Shown: positions 39,768-49,417 of the stretch, one piece after another
Position numbering within the stretch: the first letter of the stretch is position 1
Layout of the letters: each line of letters starts with the position of its first letter
Assembly: GCA_030849085.1 (NCBI GenBank)
Contig: JASAOM010001116.1
Location: 62,001-126,000 of the forward strand
Direction: 5' to 3'
Length of the DNA: 64,000 bases
Source of the DNA: Borovskyia barvae
Lineage: Eukaryota; Euglenozoa; Kinetoplastea; Trypanosomatida; Trypanosomatidae
The notes under the pieces: generated by a model
Seen by the model: only the letters and a program-made list of their open reading frames with translations
Told to the model about the DNA's origin: nothing
Database searches by the model: none
Position numbers and translations under genes: made by a program

Positions 39768-42700
39768 CTATGAGAATGTCTTCCGAATCTCCTCCATCAC
39801 TTCAGCCTCTGTGGGAAGCTCCACGTCGTCGTCCTCGTCGTCTACGGTGGCAGCAGCGACGTCAAACACGTTCGCCACTGTCTCGTCTTCGTCACCTTCC
39901 GCGCTGGCTATCGCAGTCGCGATCTTCTCAAACACCGGCGAGCCCATCACCGAAACCGGTGGCGTCTGCGGCGTGTCTCGGAAAAGCGATTTTGTGTCCG
40001 GCACGTACCAGCTGGTCTCTGCTCCTTTCGCCATGAGGTGATCCAACACACTCGTAAAGGTTCCTTCATTCTTCAGCTGTACGTACTTGCGGTAGAGTCG
40101 CAACGTCGTGCGGGCATCCTCGATGGAGTCATGCTCGTCCTCCTGCACACTCTCCCCCAGCACGTGGTAGGCGAGGAAGCGGAGGGAGAGATAGCGGGAG
40201 CCTGGTTTGTGAAAGATCTCCAAGGTGTCGATGATTTGCTTCCGAGGAACAGCGATGTTACACACGCGAAAGTCCTGTGCGAGGCCATGGCCCACGAAGA
40301 CAACGCCACAGTCCACCAACGCACGCAGCTTCAGGTATGTCGCCTTGAGCGAGGTTAGGCTTTTGGACGACTCCAGCGGGTCGAGATCACCCGGGTGTAT
40401 GCCGCTGTACTGCGTCACATAGTCTTCGATCTCCTCAGGGACATGCACATAGTCATCCACAATGGTGCGCTCGTCACCTGGCTCGCTGCTCAGTATACAG
40501 CTTACCCGTGCTAGTCCCATGTGCGGCTTACGCTGAGATACGTAAAACATTTCGTTGCCCTCATCTCGCGAGGCCCACTTCAGCACGACATATTCGGCAT
40601 CGATCGCTACGAGGTCCCCCGCCTTGATGTCCGTGTACGAGGACAAGGGTGAGCGGAACGCCTGTTTGCCAGGGTCTCGCAGCAGCGGTCGCGAAAGGAA
40701 GTCGTTGGTGATGAGGGGGCCCACGAGATGCCACAAATTTGGTGGCCGCGAGTCGTCCAGACGGGCGTACGGCGGTGTTGTCAGGTTGTCCAGCGCGTAG
40801 AAGGTTACCACAGCGGAGTAGGAGCGCAGCGCCGGCACCAGCCGCTCCAGCTCCTGCATCTTCATCGGTGCGGTCACCCGGTAGTCGTTCACGAGAGCGA
40901 AGCTGTCGTCCTTGATGCGCTGCTGGCCCACAAAGTTACCTGTATCCTCCACATCATCGGCCAGATGGACAATGTTGCTGTTCAAAACATAATTGTAATC
41001 TTCTTTTCCAGCTCGTGAAATCTTAAGACTGGTAGGTGGCTTCAAGTTGCTGTGTTCGGGGTTCAGCAGGAGCACAATGATGGGTGGAAGTCGCTTGATC
41101 TGCACCTGATCCTTGTAGCCTTCCAGTTGCTTCAAGAGGTGCTGCAGCCCCTCGTCCACCTTTAGCGCAGAGCCCGGCACCTCCCAGTAGAAGCGGGGCT
41201 CTATATGCACACGACCGTTCGAGGTAAACTCCGTGCCGAAGAGGGCAGCGATGGCGTTCTCGTACTCTGGCGGAGCCTCGTATTTGGGAAAAGGATAGGC
41301 CCGCTGGTCTTGCAGATCCTTGTGCAGCGTCTCCAGCACCAACCTCTGAGCGAGGTGCATTTTCGCCACGGCATCATCCCGATTCTTCGGCCGCTGGAAG
41401 ACCTCCGAGTTCGCGAAAGCTCGAATTTGTCGCATCGTGCGGATGAGGTGACCCACCTGGACAATCGGAGGCAGGGCCTCCCCCTTCATGCCGAGCACAC
41501 TGGCCGACGTCGTCAACATGTTCGCAAACACAAAGGCGATCTCGCACGTCATACAGAACTCCCGTCGGCAGAGGTGCCGAAGAATAACCTTGCGTATGGG
41601 GAACTCGGGTGGCTGGCAGAGATAGAGAGATTGCAGAAGAGGTGTGATCCAGCATTCGGGGAAGCTGTTGTCGATGCCAACAGCGCGCTGCGCGATCTCG
41701 TTGTAGCTGCGCCAGTCCAGCTTGTGCTGAACACTGTAACAACACTGCAGGGAGTCCTCCATTGGGCTGTATTCGCCACCACCGCCACCTCGCGACGATC
41801 GGTGCTTTCGCTTCATATCTTTTCGCTGCTCAAGCAGCGCCTCCTGCGCGCCCGCCGGGTCGTCCCCAAGTTGGGTGTTGAAAGGATAGGGATTGGGCAG
41901 GAGGGAGCTCAGTTTATCCTTGGGATCTGGCAAGTAACTGTCTGCTCGCATCAATCCCCACTCATTCGGTACAATGCTGTGCGACTCAAAGTTGACGCAT
42001 CGCAACTTCTGTGGAACGGTGAGTATCATGTAGTCGTCCTCTGGCCAGTTGGAGGCGAGCGTGCTGGCATCCACAGAGAAGTCGAAGCCCTCCGAGATGT
42101 TGGGCTCCTCCCAACTGCGATGGTACACGGGGTGCTTGGGCCGCTCGGGTTGAACGAAAGTCGACATGACGTAATCCTCACGCGTCGCCGGGTGTGCCAG
42201 CGCATAGAACGTCCCCTTGTCGTTTCCGATCGCAGCACACATGTTGGATGGAGAAACAGCAACGGCGGTGCAGCTGCCCTCGTTCAGCGGGTTGGACGAG
42301 AACACCGGTCGTTCCTGATCCAGTTGGATGATGTGAAAGCCCCCCGGTGAAAGCAAAAAGGCACGATCCCCAGACAAGCCGAACCCGTCCTGGTAACGGC
42401 GCATCTGAGTGACGTTGCCAGACGGGATGTCTTGAATGGTAGAGATGGCTTCAGCCATCTTGCGTACGTCAAACACCTTCACGAACGACATAGCCGATCG
42501 CTCCGAGTATGCTGCCATCACCGTGTTGTCAAATACCTCAAGCGCCATGACGCGGTTACGGGAGGGAACCACCTGGCCTACCGTGCTAAGATCGGATACG
42601 CTACGAACCACCACCGTGCCGGAGGCGCTGCCGGTGGCCACCCACTGATCGCACTGCTTCAGTGCCACCACCGACGATTCCTCCATCGGTACCGTCAGCT

Positions 42701-43154
42701 GATCGGTCTCTTGATTATTGAGAAGCAGCCGCGTAAGACCTGCGTTGCCGGTGTAGAACATGGCACCGGTGTTGTTGTTCGCCTGGAAAAGGTCGATGTA
42801 GTTCTGGGCCGCCGTTGGCTGAGGAAGAGACATCACCAGCACACCACCACGTTTGTAGCCCCGAATCACCTCCCGATCGGCGACCGTCACCATCCTCTCC
42901 CCGCTCATGTTTAGGAAGAAGATGCTCGACGCCGGACGGCTCGAGACGGAGAAGGACGAGTAGTTCACCCACGCTGCTGGCGCTTCTCCATGTCCTTGCG
43001 ACTGTAAGCAGAAGCTGATGAGCGTGCCAAAGGCGTCGCACATCCACAGCAGCTCCATGTCTGGGTCGAACTCGACCGCCGTGATGGCGCCGACCGACGC
43101 TGTCGCGTCACCCCTGAACTTCCATGGGGCATTGCCTTGTGAATTCAAGCTCAT
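39768..43154 (-). CDS. PAN2: PAN2, catalytic subunit of the PAN2-PAN3 poly(A) deadenylase
   Basis: A 1128-residue protein from the ATG at 43154. Residues 20-390 are WD40-like blades (for example WVATGSASGTVVVRSVSDLS at 171-190). Residues about 395-455 form the linker expected to bind PAN3. Residues 465-840 are the ubiquitin-hydrolase-like domain, including NSFPECWITPLLQSLYLC at 496-513; the cysteine-nucleophile box of real USPs is absent, as in other PAN2 proteins. Residues 845-1030 are the DEDDh exonuclease, with D852 and E854 in AIDAEYVVL, D961 in GHGLAQDF, and H1008 and D1013 in HDSIEDA. All four metal ligands and the catalytic His are present, so it should be active. It shortens mRNA poly(A) tails in the cytoplasm. 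A 98-residue acidic tail follows the exonuclease. The upstream 82 open codons lie in the presumed 5' UTR. Confidence 0.96.
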   Translation of the reverse strand: MSLNSQGNAPWKFRGDATASVGAITAVEFDPDMELLWMCDAFGTLISFCLQSQGHGEAPAAWVNYSSFSVSSRPASSIFFLNMSGERMVTVADREVIRGYKRGGVLVMSLPQPTAAQNYIDLFQANNNTGAMFYTGNAGLTRLLLNNQETDQLTVPMEESSVVALKQCDQWVATGSASGTVVVRSVSDLSTVGQVVPSRNRVMALEVFDNTVMAAYSERSAMSFVKVFDVRKMAEAISTIQDIPSGNVTQMRRYQDGFGLSGDRAFLLSPGGFHIIQLDQERPVFSSNPLNEGSCTAVAVSPSNMCAAIGNDKGTFYALAHPATREDYVMSTFVQPERPKHPVYHRSWEEPNISEGFDFSVDASTLASNWPEDDYMILTVPQKLRCVNFESHSIVPNEWGLMRADSYLPDPKDKLSSLLPNPYPFNTQLGDDPAGAQEALLEQRKDMKRKHRSSRGGGGGEYSPMEDSLQCCYSVQHKLDWRSYNEIAQRAVGIDNSFPECWITPLLQSLYLCQPPEFPIRKVILRHLCRREFCMTCEIAFVFANMLTTSASVLGMKGEALPPIVQVGHLIRTMRQIRAFANSEVFQRPKNRDDAVAKMHLAQRLVLETLHKDLQDQRAYPFPKYEAPPEYENAIAALFGTEFTSNGRVHIEPRFYWEVPGSALKVDEGLQHLLKQLEGYKDQVQIKRLPPIIVLLLNPEHSNLKPPTSLKISRAGKEDYNYVLNSNIVHLADDVEDTGNFVGQQRIKDDSFALVNDYRVTAPMKMQELERLVPALRSYSAVVTFYALDNLTTPPYARLDDSRPPNLWHLVGPLITNDFLSRPLLRDPGKQAFRSPLSSYTDIKAGDLVAIDAEYVVLKWASRDEGNEMFYVSQRKPHMGLARVSCILSSEPGDERTIVDDYVHVPEEIEDYVTQYSGIHPGDLDPLESSKSLTSLKATYLKLRALVDCGVVFVGHGLAQDFRVCNIAVPRKQIIDTLEIFHKPGSRYLSLRFLAYHVLGESVQEDEHDSIEDARTTLRLYRKYVQLKNEGTFTSVLDHLMAKGAETSWYVPDTKSLFRDTPQTPPVSVMGSPVFEKIATAIASAEGDEDETVANVFDVAAATVDDEDDDVELPTEAEVMEEIRKTFS

Positions 43155-43213
43155 CACGGTCGACGCTTGATGTACTGCGGAGGTGGCAAAAGTATATATA
43201 TATCGATAGATCC

Positions 43214-43257
43214 CTAGACGTATACATACAGAGCGAGAGAGCGAGCGAGCGAAGGGT
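43214..43257 (-). promoter_or_regulatory. Predicted trans-splicing acceptor (PAN2)
   Basis: A C/T-rich tract (43230-43257) is followed by GTCTAG with the AG at 43215-43214, about 60 nt before the ATG at 43154. The 17-bp tandem duplication at 43244-43277 overlaps the tract. Confidence 0.4.
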
Positions 43258-43277
43258 ACGAGCGAGCGAAGGGTACG
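43244..43277. repeat. Perfect 17-bp tandem duplication
   Basis: Two adjacent identical 17-bp copies (43244-43260 and 43261-43277) of AGCGAGCGAAGGGTACG lie just upstream of PAN2, at the edge of the predicted splice-acceptor tract. Confidence 0.95.
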
Positions 43278-44838
43278 AGCGTGTACGGCTGTTGTTGCTG
43301 AGACCAAAATATCGACGACCGAGGTCGTCCAGTGGGGGAGGGAGGAAGAGAGAGGAAGGGGGAGAAACAATCCGTTACGGTGTTCCCCGTTACTAACCAC
43401 AACAAAGATGGAGGAAGGAAAGAAAAACGTGAGCCCTCAGCGAACGGCGCAGGGTATCGACGTGCGCCCGCAGAAACCCGGCAAACGGATACAAAGTTGA
43501 ATGTGCGTGTGTGAGAGAGAGAGAGAAGGAACACAATTTCCCGCATGGGCATCATCACCAGAAAAAGAATAGGGAGACGAGGAGAACAGGAGAACCAAAA
43601 CGCAAAAAGAAAGTCGCAGGAGGGGGGAAGGAGGGCAGAGGAAGCGGAGAAGCGAAGAAATGGAGAGGAGGGTGTATTTCAGGAGGAGGTCACTCGTATG
43701 ACCATACGAGACAGGTGGAAAGGTAACGAGAGGGTCCACAAAAAAACCCGGCTGGGCTCCTGCCAAATACAACGGGAGCGACGACCCAAGTTTCTAGGGG
43801 TCTCCACCCCCTTCTCATGCTCATTGGGGCATTACGATGGGTATTCCGCCCTTTTTCGAATGCACTCCTCCAGTGAGGTTCTGGAGGTGAGGAGGAACAC
43901 AGTGGTTGCTGCTGTTGTTCAGGTATGCGCAGCCAAGTTTATACGTCATGCCATTCGCAAACCTTTTTTTCACAAACCGTTGACGCACCGACTCGCAGGA
44001 GCACCCCAACGACGACATCTCCCGCCCGCCCCCTTCCCCTGTGTGGATAGCGGCGGCGAATCCCATTTGAAGGGACGCGTGACGAAACACACCAGCAGCC
44101 CTACATTTGCACGCACTTATACAGCAATACCTCTCTGTGTGTTTACGCGTTGGTGTGCCTGTGTGTTGGTGGAGAGAGAGAGAGAGGGGGGGAGAGTTGA
44201 GAGGACTACAATGGGGCAGAGGGCCGCATCGCCTGAATACTACTAACCGACCGGGAGGAAGGAGAGGGAGAAGAGGGAAGGAGAAAGGAGATGAGGCTTG
44301 ACCTGAAAATGGAAAAGAACTGCACTGACATCCCCCACCCCGCTTTTTTCCAACTAAAAGAAGGAATGCCAAGGCACGGCGGCTATGCTCAAGATCTGCG
44401 CCTCTCCCCACATGCACCACATCGCCTTTGCATTACTTTCCTATCTGCTCATGCACACAAGCCAGCACGAACACTCTCAAACACGTTCTCCCGGTCCAAT
44501 CATCTCCGCCTTGATGGGTAACGCATGCGAAGTGGTCCGTTCTGCCCCCCCCCCTCCCTCATCACACACAGACACGAACACCCCACGCACTCTCCCCTCG
44601 TCGATGAGCATACGCACTATTCAAGTGGAACTCCACAACTACTCACACACGCAGACCCATACAGCGTGCGCTATCGGGCTCCATCCTTCTCTCAACATCC
44701 TCTCACATTTTCCGAGCCTCCACCGTGTTCTGCTCTCCCCATTCTATTTCACTCAGCTGTCATCTTCAAACCCCCACCAATCCTGCCCGTCCCTGTGAGC
44801 CCACAAGAAGATACACCCGCACGCATACCTTCGTAGCC

Positions 44839-47193
44839 CTAAGAGCTAGCATTGACTTCGGTAGCTACCTTCTTGCGCCTCGACACCTTGCGCGGTGCAA
44901 GCGGTGCCTTCGGAGTGACGGACGCACCGTCCACCAGGTCGCCAGTGTCGAAGACGGGAGCTTGCGTTGTAGTGCTCGACAAGTCATGGGTACGGTCGCC
45001 AACAGAGGAGGGAGCCTGAAATGAGCGGACAGGTGCCCCAGAACTCTTCCCATGATGGCGCACTGCGTGCTCGTGCAACGCTTCATAGTCGATGAGGTGA
45101 CGCCCGCAGTCGCGGCATTTTACCGAGACCTGCAGTCCCATATCACTCAACGTAAAATTTCGGTGATAAGCGGCGATGTGTCGATCCAGGGCAAGCAGTT
45201 CCTCGAATGAGCGCTTGCAAGCGGGGCAGGGATACACGCGAGCCTCGAAATCATGTTGTTTGCGGACGTGTCTGTAGAGGGCCGGTGCCGACGCAAATCC
45301 CTTGTCACACTTGGCGCACCAGTACTGCGTTTTCACGGTGACGGGTGGGAGTGTTAGACCCACTGCCTTTTTGGAGGTCAGAGGAGCGGCGGTGCCCCTT
45401 GCGCCCACCGCTGGCATGGACACGGAAGTTCCGCTCGGATAGATTTCTTTGTCGTGCTTAACCCGCTGGTGGTGAGAGAGGTTCTCCCCTGTGCGAAAGG
45501 CGACGCTACACGGCAGGCACACAAACCGCGGCACCCCTTGTTGCTCCGCCACCATGCGCTCCGTCTCGTCAACGGCGTTCTCGCCGGGATGCCGAAAACG
45601 AATATGCGAGAACAACGCCGATGCCGTTTTGAAGACTTTCTTGGGAAACGAGCAGAAATCACAAGACACGCAGAGCATAGCGGCAGCGGTAGTTGCGGTA
45701 GAAGGGGATTCGGGTTTCAACAGTGACGACAGAGGTGAAGACACCGCCTCACCGGTGCGGGATGCACGCTTAGCCGGGGCAGAGGAGGCGCCTGAGAGGC
45801 CCTCTTCGCCGGATGCAGCAGCGTTGTCACTCGGGGCGCCAGTGCTGGCACCATTTCCGGCGGTTCCCTCGTACGTCAGAGATCCATGTTTGCCTTCCAG
45901 GTGCTGCAGCAAGTTGAGCTCTGAAACGAAGACACGTAAGCACAGCTCACACGGGAAACACCGACCGTCAAATAGCAGTGGCGCGTCTCCCTGCGATGTC
46001 TCGTCTGCCAGCGCAGAAGAAGTCGGCGACGGGGAAGAAACCGCTGACTTCTTCCTGGGAAGTGTTAGCGGCACCGGTTCCGAGCTCTGGCAAGACGCTC
46101 GTTCCACCGTCACCCCTACCTGACGTACGTCAGTTCGAGTCATGCGCAATCGAGTGTCCTCAACGACGGTGCGTACACCTGGCAGACGCCGGGTAGGGCC
46201 GTCCCCGCTCCTCACAATATCACGACGTTGGCAGGGTTGAGATGGACCATGAAAACTAGAGACTTCGCCATCGGGCCGGGGCGCCGGGGTCCAACTGTTC
46301 CCGTTTACTTGAGCCGTTGCTGAACCTTCCTTCTGTAGCGCTGCAGATGAAGCGTCTTCGCGCAATGCGCGGCGGGCGGAAGTGGGCGGCCGCGGTGCGA
46401 GAGACTCCGCAAGGTCGAAGTCTACTGCCGGGTGCTCTCTTGCCACGTGAAGGAGAAAGGCGTCGCGGGAAGGGAAAGAGACATCCATGACTGTGCACCA
46501 GTTGCACGTGTACGTCCCGTTCGCGTGGACCGTGGGAATATATGGCCGAAGAGAGCGATCCGTTTTGTGGAGCACCGCATTCGTGGCATCTGGGGCGACC
46601 CCCACCGCACCAGCAGTAGGGAAGACGGCAGCCGCAGCGGTGGCGGGTTGCGGCGCGTCGGACTGCCCGGACAAGGCGTCTTCATTGCCGTGTTGTGCTG
46701 CACCTTGTCGCCCCATCCCCTTCTCGCTGAGCGGTACCCCCGACACGCGTTCATAGAGCGCCAACCGAGCGTGGCACAGCCGTGTCCAGTGCTCCACATT
46801 CTCTTCCCGATGAGTGGAAGTGATGTGTCGAAGCATGACGCACATGTGGAACTGGATGCCACACATCGGGCAAGCCGCGAAGCTCAGCCCCTCCTCCGTC
46901 AGCGATGTGGGAGGGTCGAAGCACAGCGGCGTCTCAGAAGCCCTTCGCTTCTCCTCTAGACCAGCTCCATCGGTGGAGACCCACCGCCGTAGCGTCCAGA
47001 TCGACCTGGAGAAGGCAACGGTGGGATTAGCAAGAGAGGATCGCGGAAGGGACGAGCGGGCGTACGGGATATTGCTCAACGCCTCGGACGAGGTCAGCGA
47101 GCTCGTGACTGACGCTGGCACCGCAGCTCCGGCGAGTGGCCGAGGCAATCCCCAACGCTGATAATGTGAATGCCAGTGAGATCGATGAAGCAT
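44839..47193 (-). CDS. C2H2 zinc-finger protein with eight fingers
   Basis: A 784-residue protein starting at the ATG at 47193; a longer upstream frame is open but opens in C/T-rich 5' UTR sequence. Eight C-x2-C...H-x4-H type fingers can be placed by their Cys/His ligands. They begin near residues 108, 230, 415, 511, 559, 626, 656 and 693, the last three close together (for example WCAKCDKGFASAPALYRHVRKQH at 625-647, shown here only as a span). The first three are separated by long Ser/Ala/Pro-rich linkers. Residues 1-75 contain many Ser/Arg and almost no acid, compatible with a mitochondrial presequence. Widely spaced fingers of this kind occur in kinetoplastid RNA-binding or organellar RNA-processing proteins. 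DNA, RNA or protein binding cannot be told apart here. The C-terminus is basic (RKVSRRKKV). Confidence 0.87.
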   Translation of the reverse strand: MLHRSHWHSHYQRWGLPRPLAGAAVPASVTSSLTSSEALSNIPYARSSLPRSSLANPTVAFSRSIWTLRRWVSTDGAGLEEKRRASETPLCFDPPTSLTEEGLSFAACPMCGIQFHMCVMLRHITSTHREENVEHWTRLCHARLALYERVSGVPLSEKGMGRQGAAQHGNEDALSGQSDAPQPATAAAAVFPTAGAVGVAPDATNAVLHKTDRSLRPYIPTVHANGTYTCNWCTVMDVSFPSRDAFLLHVAREHPAVDFDLAESLAPRPPTSARRALREDASSAALQKEGSATAQVNGNSWTPAPRPDGEVSSFHGPSQPCQRRDIVRSGDGPTRRLPGVRTVVEDTRLRMTRTDVRQVGVTVERASCQSSEPVPLTLPRKKSAVSSPSPTSSALADETSQGDAPLLFDGRCFPCELCLRVFVSELNLLQHLEGKHGSLTYEGTAGNGASTGAPSDNAAASGEEGLSGASSAPAKRASRTGEAVSSPLSSLLKPESPSTATTAAAMLCVSCDFCSFPKKVFKTASALFSHIRFRHPGENAVDETERMVAEQQGVPRFVCLPCSVAFRTGENLSHHQRVKHDKEIYPSGTSVSMPAVGARGTAAPLTSKKAVGLTLPPVTVKTQYWCAKCDKGFASAPALYRHVRKQHDFEARVYPCPACKRSFEELLALDRHIAAYHRNFTLSDMGLQVSVKCRDCGRHLIDYEALHEHAVRHHGKSSGAPVRSFQAPSSVGDRTHDLSSTTTQAPVFDTGDLVDGASVTPKAPLAPRKVSRRKKVATEVNASS

Positions 47194-48150
47194 TTTTCGC
47201 CATCCAAGAGAGAGAGAAAGAGAGAGATGAAGGATGAGAAAAATTCTCCTCCTTTTCTCTTCCGTTTGTTTGTGTGGAGGTGAGATCCCACCGAAATTCT
47301 TTGATCGTCTGACTCGCTTTTTTCCGCTTCGGGAAGGGGGGTAAGAGGAAGGCGTATGTGGCGAGCCCCGCACGTCTTCGTGGAGGGCGCAGCGGAACAT
47401 CAAAAAGAAAGAAGGGAGATCAAAGCAGGAAAGACAATTGGGAAGGAGTCCGGTCGTCCTCGACGTTGCCACAGCACGAGAACGCACGCAACTTTTCCTC
47501 ACAGTAGAGAGAACGAGGGAGGTGAGAGAGAAACACGCATCACCTCTCCCATTGCTGAGTGGATATTCCGAAAGTCCGGTGTAGGCACTGCAACTCAGCT
47601 GTTGATATGCTCATCATCATCGCGCAACACGCGCCCCCTCGACAGTGAGGGAGGGGCGGGGGAGAAACAAAAAAAAATCAGCTCTTCAGAAACAAGACGG
47701 TACACGGGGAGCGAACTCGTAAGGGGAGAGAGAAGGATTTGTTGCGCTTTTCTTTTTTCATTTCTTTGCGGCGGGAAGGAGGAGGAGGGGGGGCGGCTAA
47801 GGGAGAGCTCCGCGTGGAAGTGGTGAAGGGAAGGGTGGGAGGGAGCATCGAAGCGGTCAAGTGAGGCAAGAGGCGCGAGGAGCACGAGGGGATACCAACG
47901 CGGTCAAAGGCGTCCCCTCTCCTCCTCCCCCTCTTGCCTGGATCCAGTGCGGGGAGGTGAAGTTCGCAGATAAGAAGAGATTCAAGGTGGCGAGAGCTGT
48001 AGTGAAAACGTAGACAGGGGGTGCGGTGAAGCAGCAGAGCGGCACGCTCACTGGTATACCCCTCTATGATCCCTTCCTCCTCTCCCTGTTCGCGATCGTC
48101 GCGCCGTAACGATCGTCCATGAGCGAAGACAAGAAAAGAAGGCGGATGTC
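47194..48150. other. Intergenic region between ATG4 and the C2H2 gene
   Basis: About 0.96 kb without a supported gene. A pyrimidine tract on the coding strand (47205-47235) runs almost into the C2H2 ATG with no intervening AG. The spliced-leader acceptor for that gene must lie further up, perhaps near 47337, but is not clear. A purine-rich stretch lies at 47735-47850. Confidence 0.5.
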
Positions 48151-49374
48151 TCAATCCAGGTATTCCCACGAATCCGTATCTGGGTCCTCCGATCCCTCTA
48201 GCTGCGCCCCTGCTGCTCCCCCCGCAGATGAGTTCCCTGCTGCTATTTGAGGATGCCGGACGCGTGGTAAGCGCAATGTGCGGCGACGTATTGCCACACC
48301 CCCTTCCACCAAGCTAGGGTTATGAGATGCCTCGCCCTCTTGACCCACCACGCAACAGTGAGTGGTATGCAGGGGCGATACAAACCGCTGATCGTCGCAC
48401 GGGCGACGACACGGCGGTCCCCGTGCTAGAGTATCATACTCCTGCCGCAAACACTGCGATTCGACATGCAAGAAACGGTTTGATAATTTCGGCTCGAGTG
48501 CAGCCCATGCCTCGCGTGACGTCACAGCGAAGGCCACAAAAAGTGAAGTGTCTACGCGTGACCAGTGGACGCACCGTACCTCGGCCCCGGAAGGCGTCAC
48601 CGAGGCGGCAGCAGCGGCGTCGTCGCTGAGCAGCGCCGTGCCTGTGCGCTGGTGAGGATCTAAATAGAGCAGTTGGGTCTGATTGTGCCCAAAGAAAAAG
48701 TAGCTTCGTCCTGGCACGCCGCCCACTACACCGAGGGACTGAGGCTGCTCCATCAACTTCTCGATCTGCAGATAACTTTCCTGGGTGAGCTGTGGGGCTG
48801 CACTCACGCGCACAGCAGCCAAGACGAGCACCACCTCCATCCCTTCCTTGAACGAACGCAGAACTTCGTCAGCATAGATGCATCCGTTGCTCGAAGTGAC
48901 GACCGCAATGCGCGTTTGCAGTTTTCCCGTTCGAACCGCAGCATGGACGCTCCGCTTGATGGCCTCACATCCCTGGGAGGGGCTCCAGTACTCTGCCCGG
49001 AAAGTTTTTTTCGCCCACACGTGACGGATCATGTTGTGGATCGAGAACGGCGCCGTCTCTGCCCCGTGGTCGAAGAAGAGAGACAGCTTCTGATCGACGG
49101 GACGGCCATAAACCTTGAGGGCGTGCGCGAGCAGCATCTGCGACGTTCGCAGCAGACAACCCCAGCCCTGATCGCTCTCCACATCCCGGGTTGCCGAAGG
49201 GATGGCCTCAAACCCATCGCGGTACGTAAAGATAAGAAAACTATCGAGGAGGACTTTCTCCAGCTCCTCCCGCGTCTCCACCGCCGTGCCACCCGCGCGG
49301 CCGACGACTTGGAGAGGGAAGACTACCTCTGTCGGGAAGAACGCGCTCCACAAGTTTTGCATGTGACGCAACAT
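48151..49374 (-). CDS. ATG4.1: ATG4 cysteine peptidase (autophagin, family C54)
   Basis: A 407-residue cytosolic cysteine protease that trims the C-terminus of ATG8 and later removes ATG8 from lipid. The nucleophile motif DQGWGCLLRTSQM lies at 68-80 with Cys73. The second motif GGVPGRSYFFFGHNQTQLLYLDPH spans 218-241, supplying the catalytic Asp239 and His241 of the L-D-P-H motif. YRDGF at 51-55 is also typical of the family. The ATG at 49374 is chosen because the frame further upstream starts only with TTG, and a pyrimidine tract with AG sits 11 nt before this ATG. The C-terminal tail is acidic and ends DSWEYLD, a possible ATG8-interacting (LIR) motif. Leishmania has two ATG4 genes; assignment to ATG4.1 rests on remembered gene order (next to ADS/PAN2 on chromosome 30) and was not checked. 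Confidence 0.94.
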   Translation of the reverse strand: MLRHMQNLWSAFFPTEVVFPLQVVGRAGGTAVETREELEKVLLDSFLIFTYRDGFEAIPSATRDVESDQGWGCLLRTSQMLLAHALKVYGRPVDQKLSLFFDHGAETAPFSIHNMIRHVWAKKTFRAEYWSPSQGCEAIKRSVHAAVRTGKLQTRIAVVTSSNGCIYADEVLRSFKEGMEVVLVLAAVRVSAAPQLTQESYLQIEKLMEQPQSLGVVGGVPGRSYFFFGHNQTQLLYLDPHQRTGTALLSDDAAAAASVTPSGAEVRCVHWSRVDTSLFVAFAVTSREAWAALEPKLSNRFLHVESQCLRQEYDTLARGPPCRRPCDDQRFVSPLHTTHCCVVGQEGEASHNPSLVEGGVAIRRRTLRLPRVRHPQIAAGNSSAGGAAGAQLEGSEDPDTDSWEYLD

Positions 49375-49385
49375 GTTTCGAGAAT

Positions 49386-49417
49386 CTACGCGAATACCGA
49401 AAGGAAAGAAGGAAGCC
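49386..49417 (-). promoter_or_regulatory. Predicted trans-splicing acceptor (ATG4)
   Basis: A pyrimidine stretch (49398-49417) is followed by GCGTAG with the AG at 49387-49386, 11 nt before the ATG at 49374. It excludes the upstream in-frame TTG from the mature mRNA, so it decides the start. Confidence 0.5.

Larger units (their letters stand above)
43155..44838. other. Intergenic region between the C2H2 gene and PAN2
   Basis: About 1.7 kb without a supported gene. GA repeats lie at 43512-43526 and 44170-44187, and purine-rich + strand sequence at 43560-43690. The + strand is CA/C-rich at 44560-44680. No AT repeat longer than a dozen bases. No credible protein. Confidence 0.5.

Noticed and set aside
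41205-42350. 381-codon open frame on the + strand
   Set aside because: It lies entirely inside PAN2 in the antisense frame; its Arg/His/Val-rich composition is typical of a shadow of a GC-rich gene.
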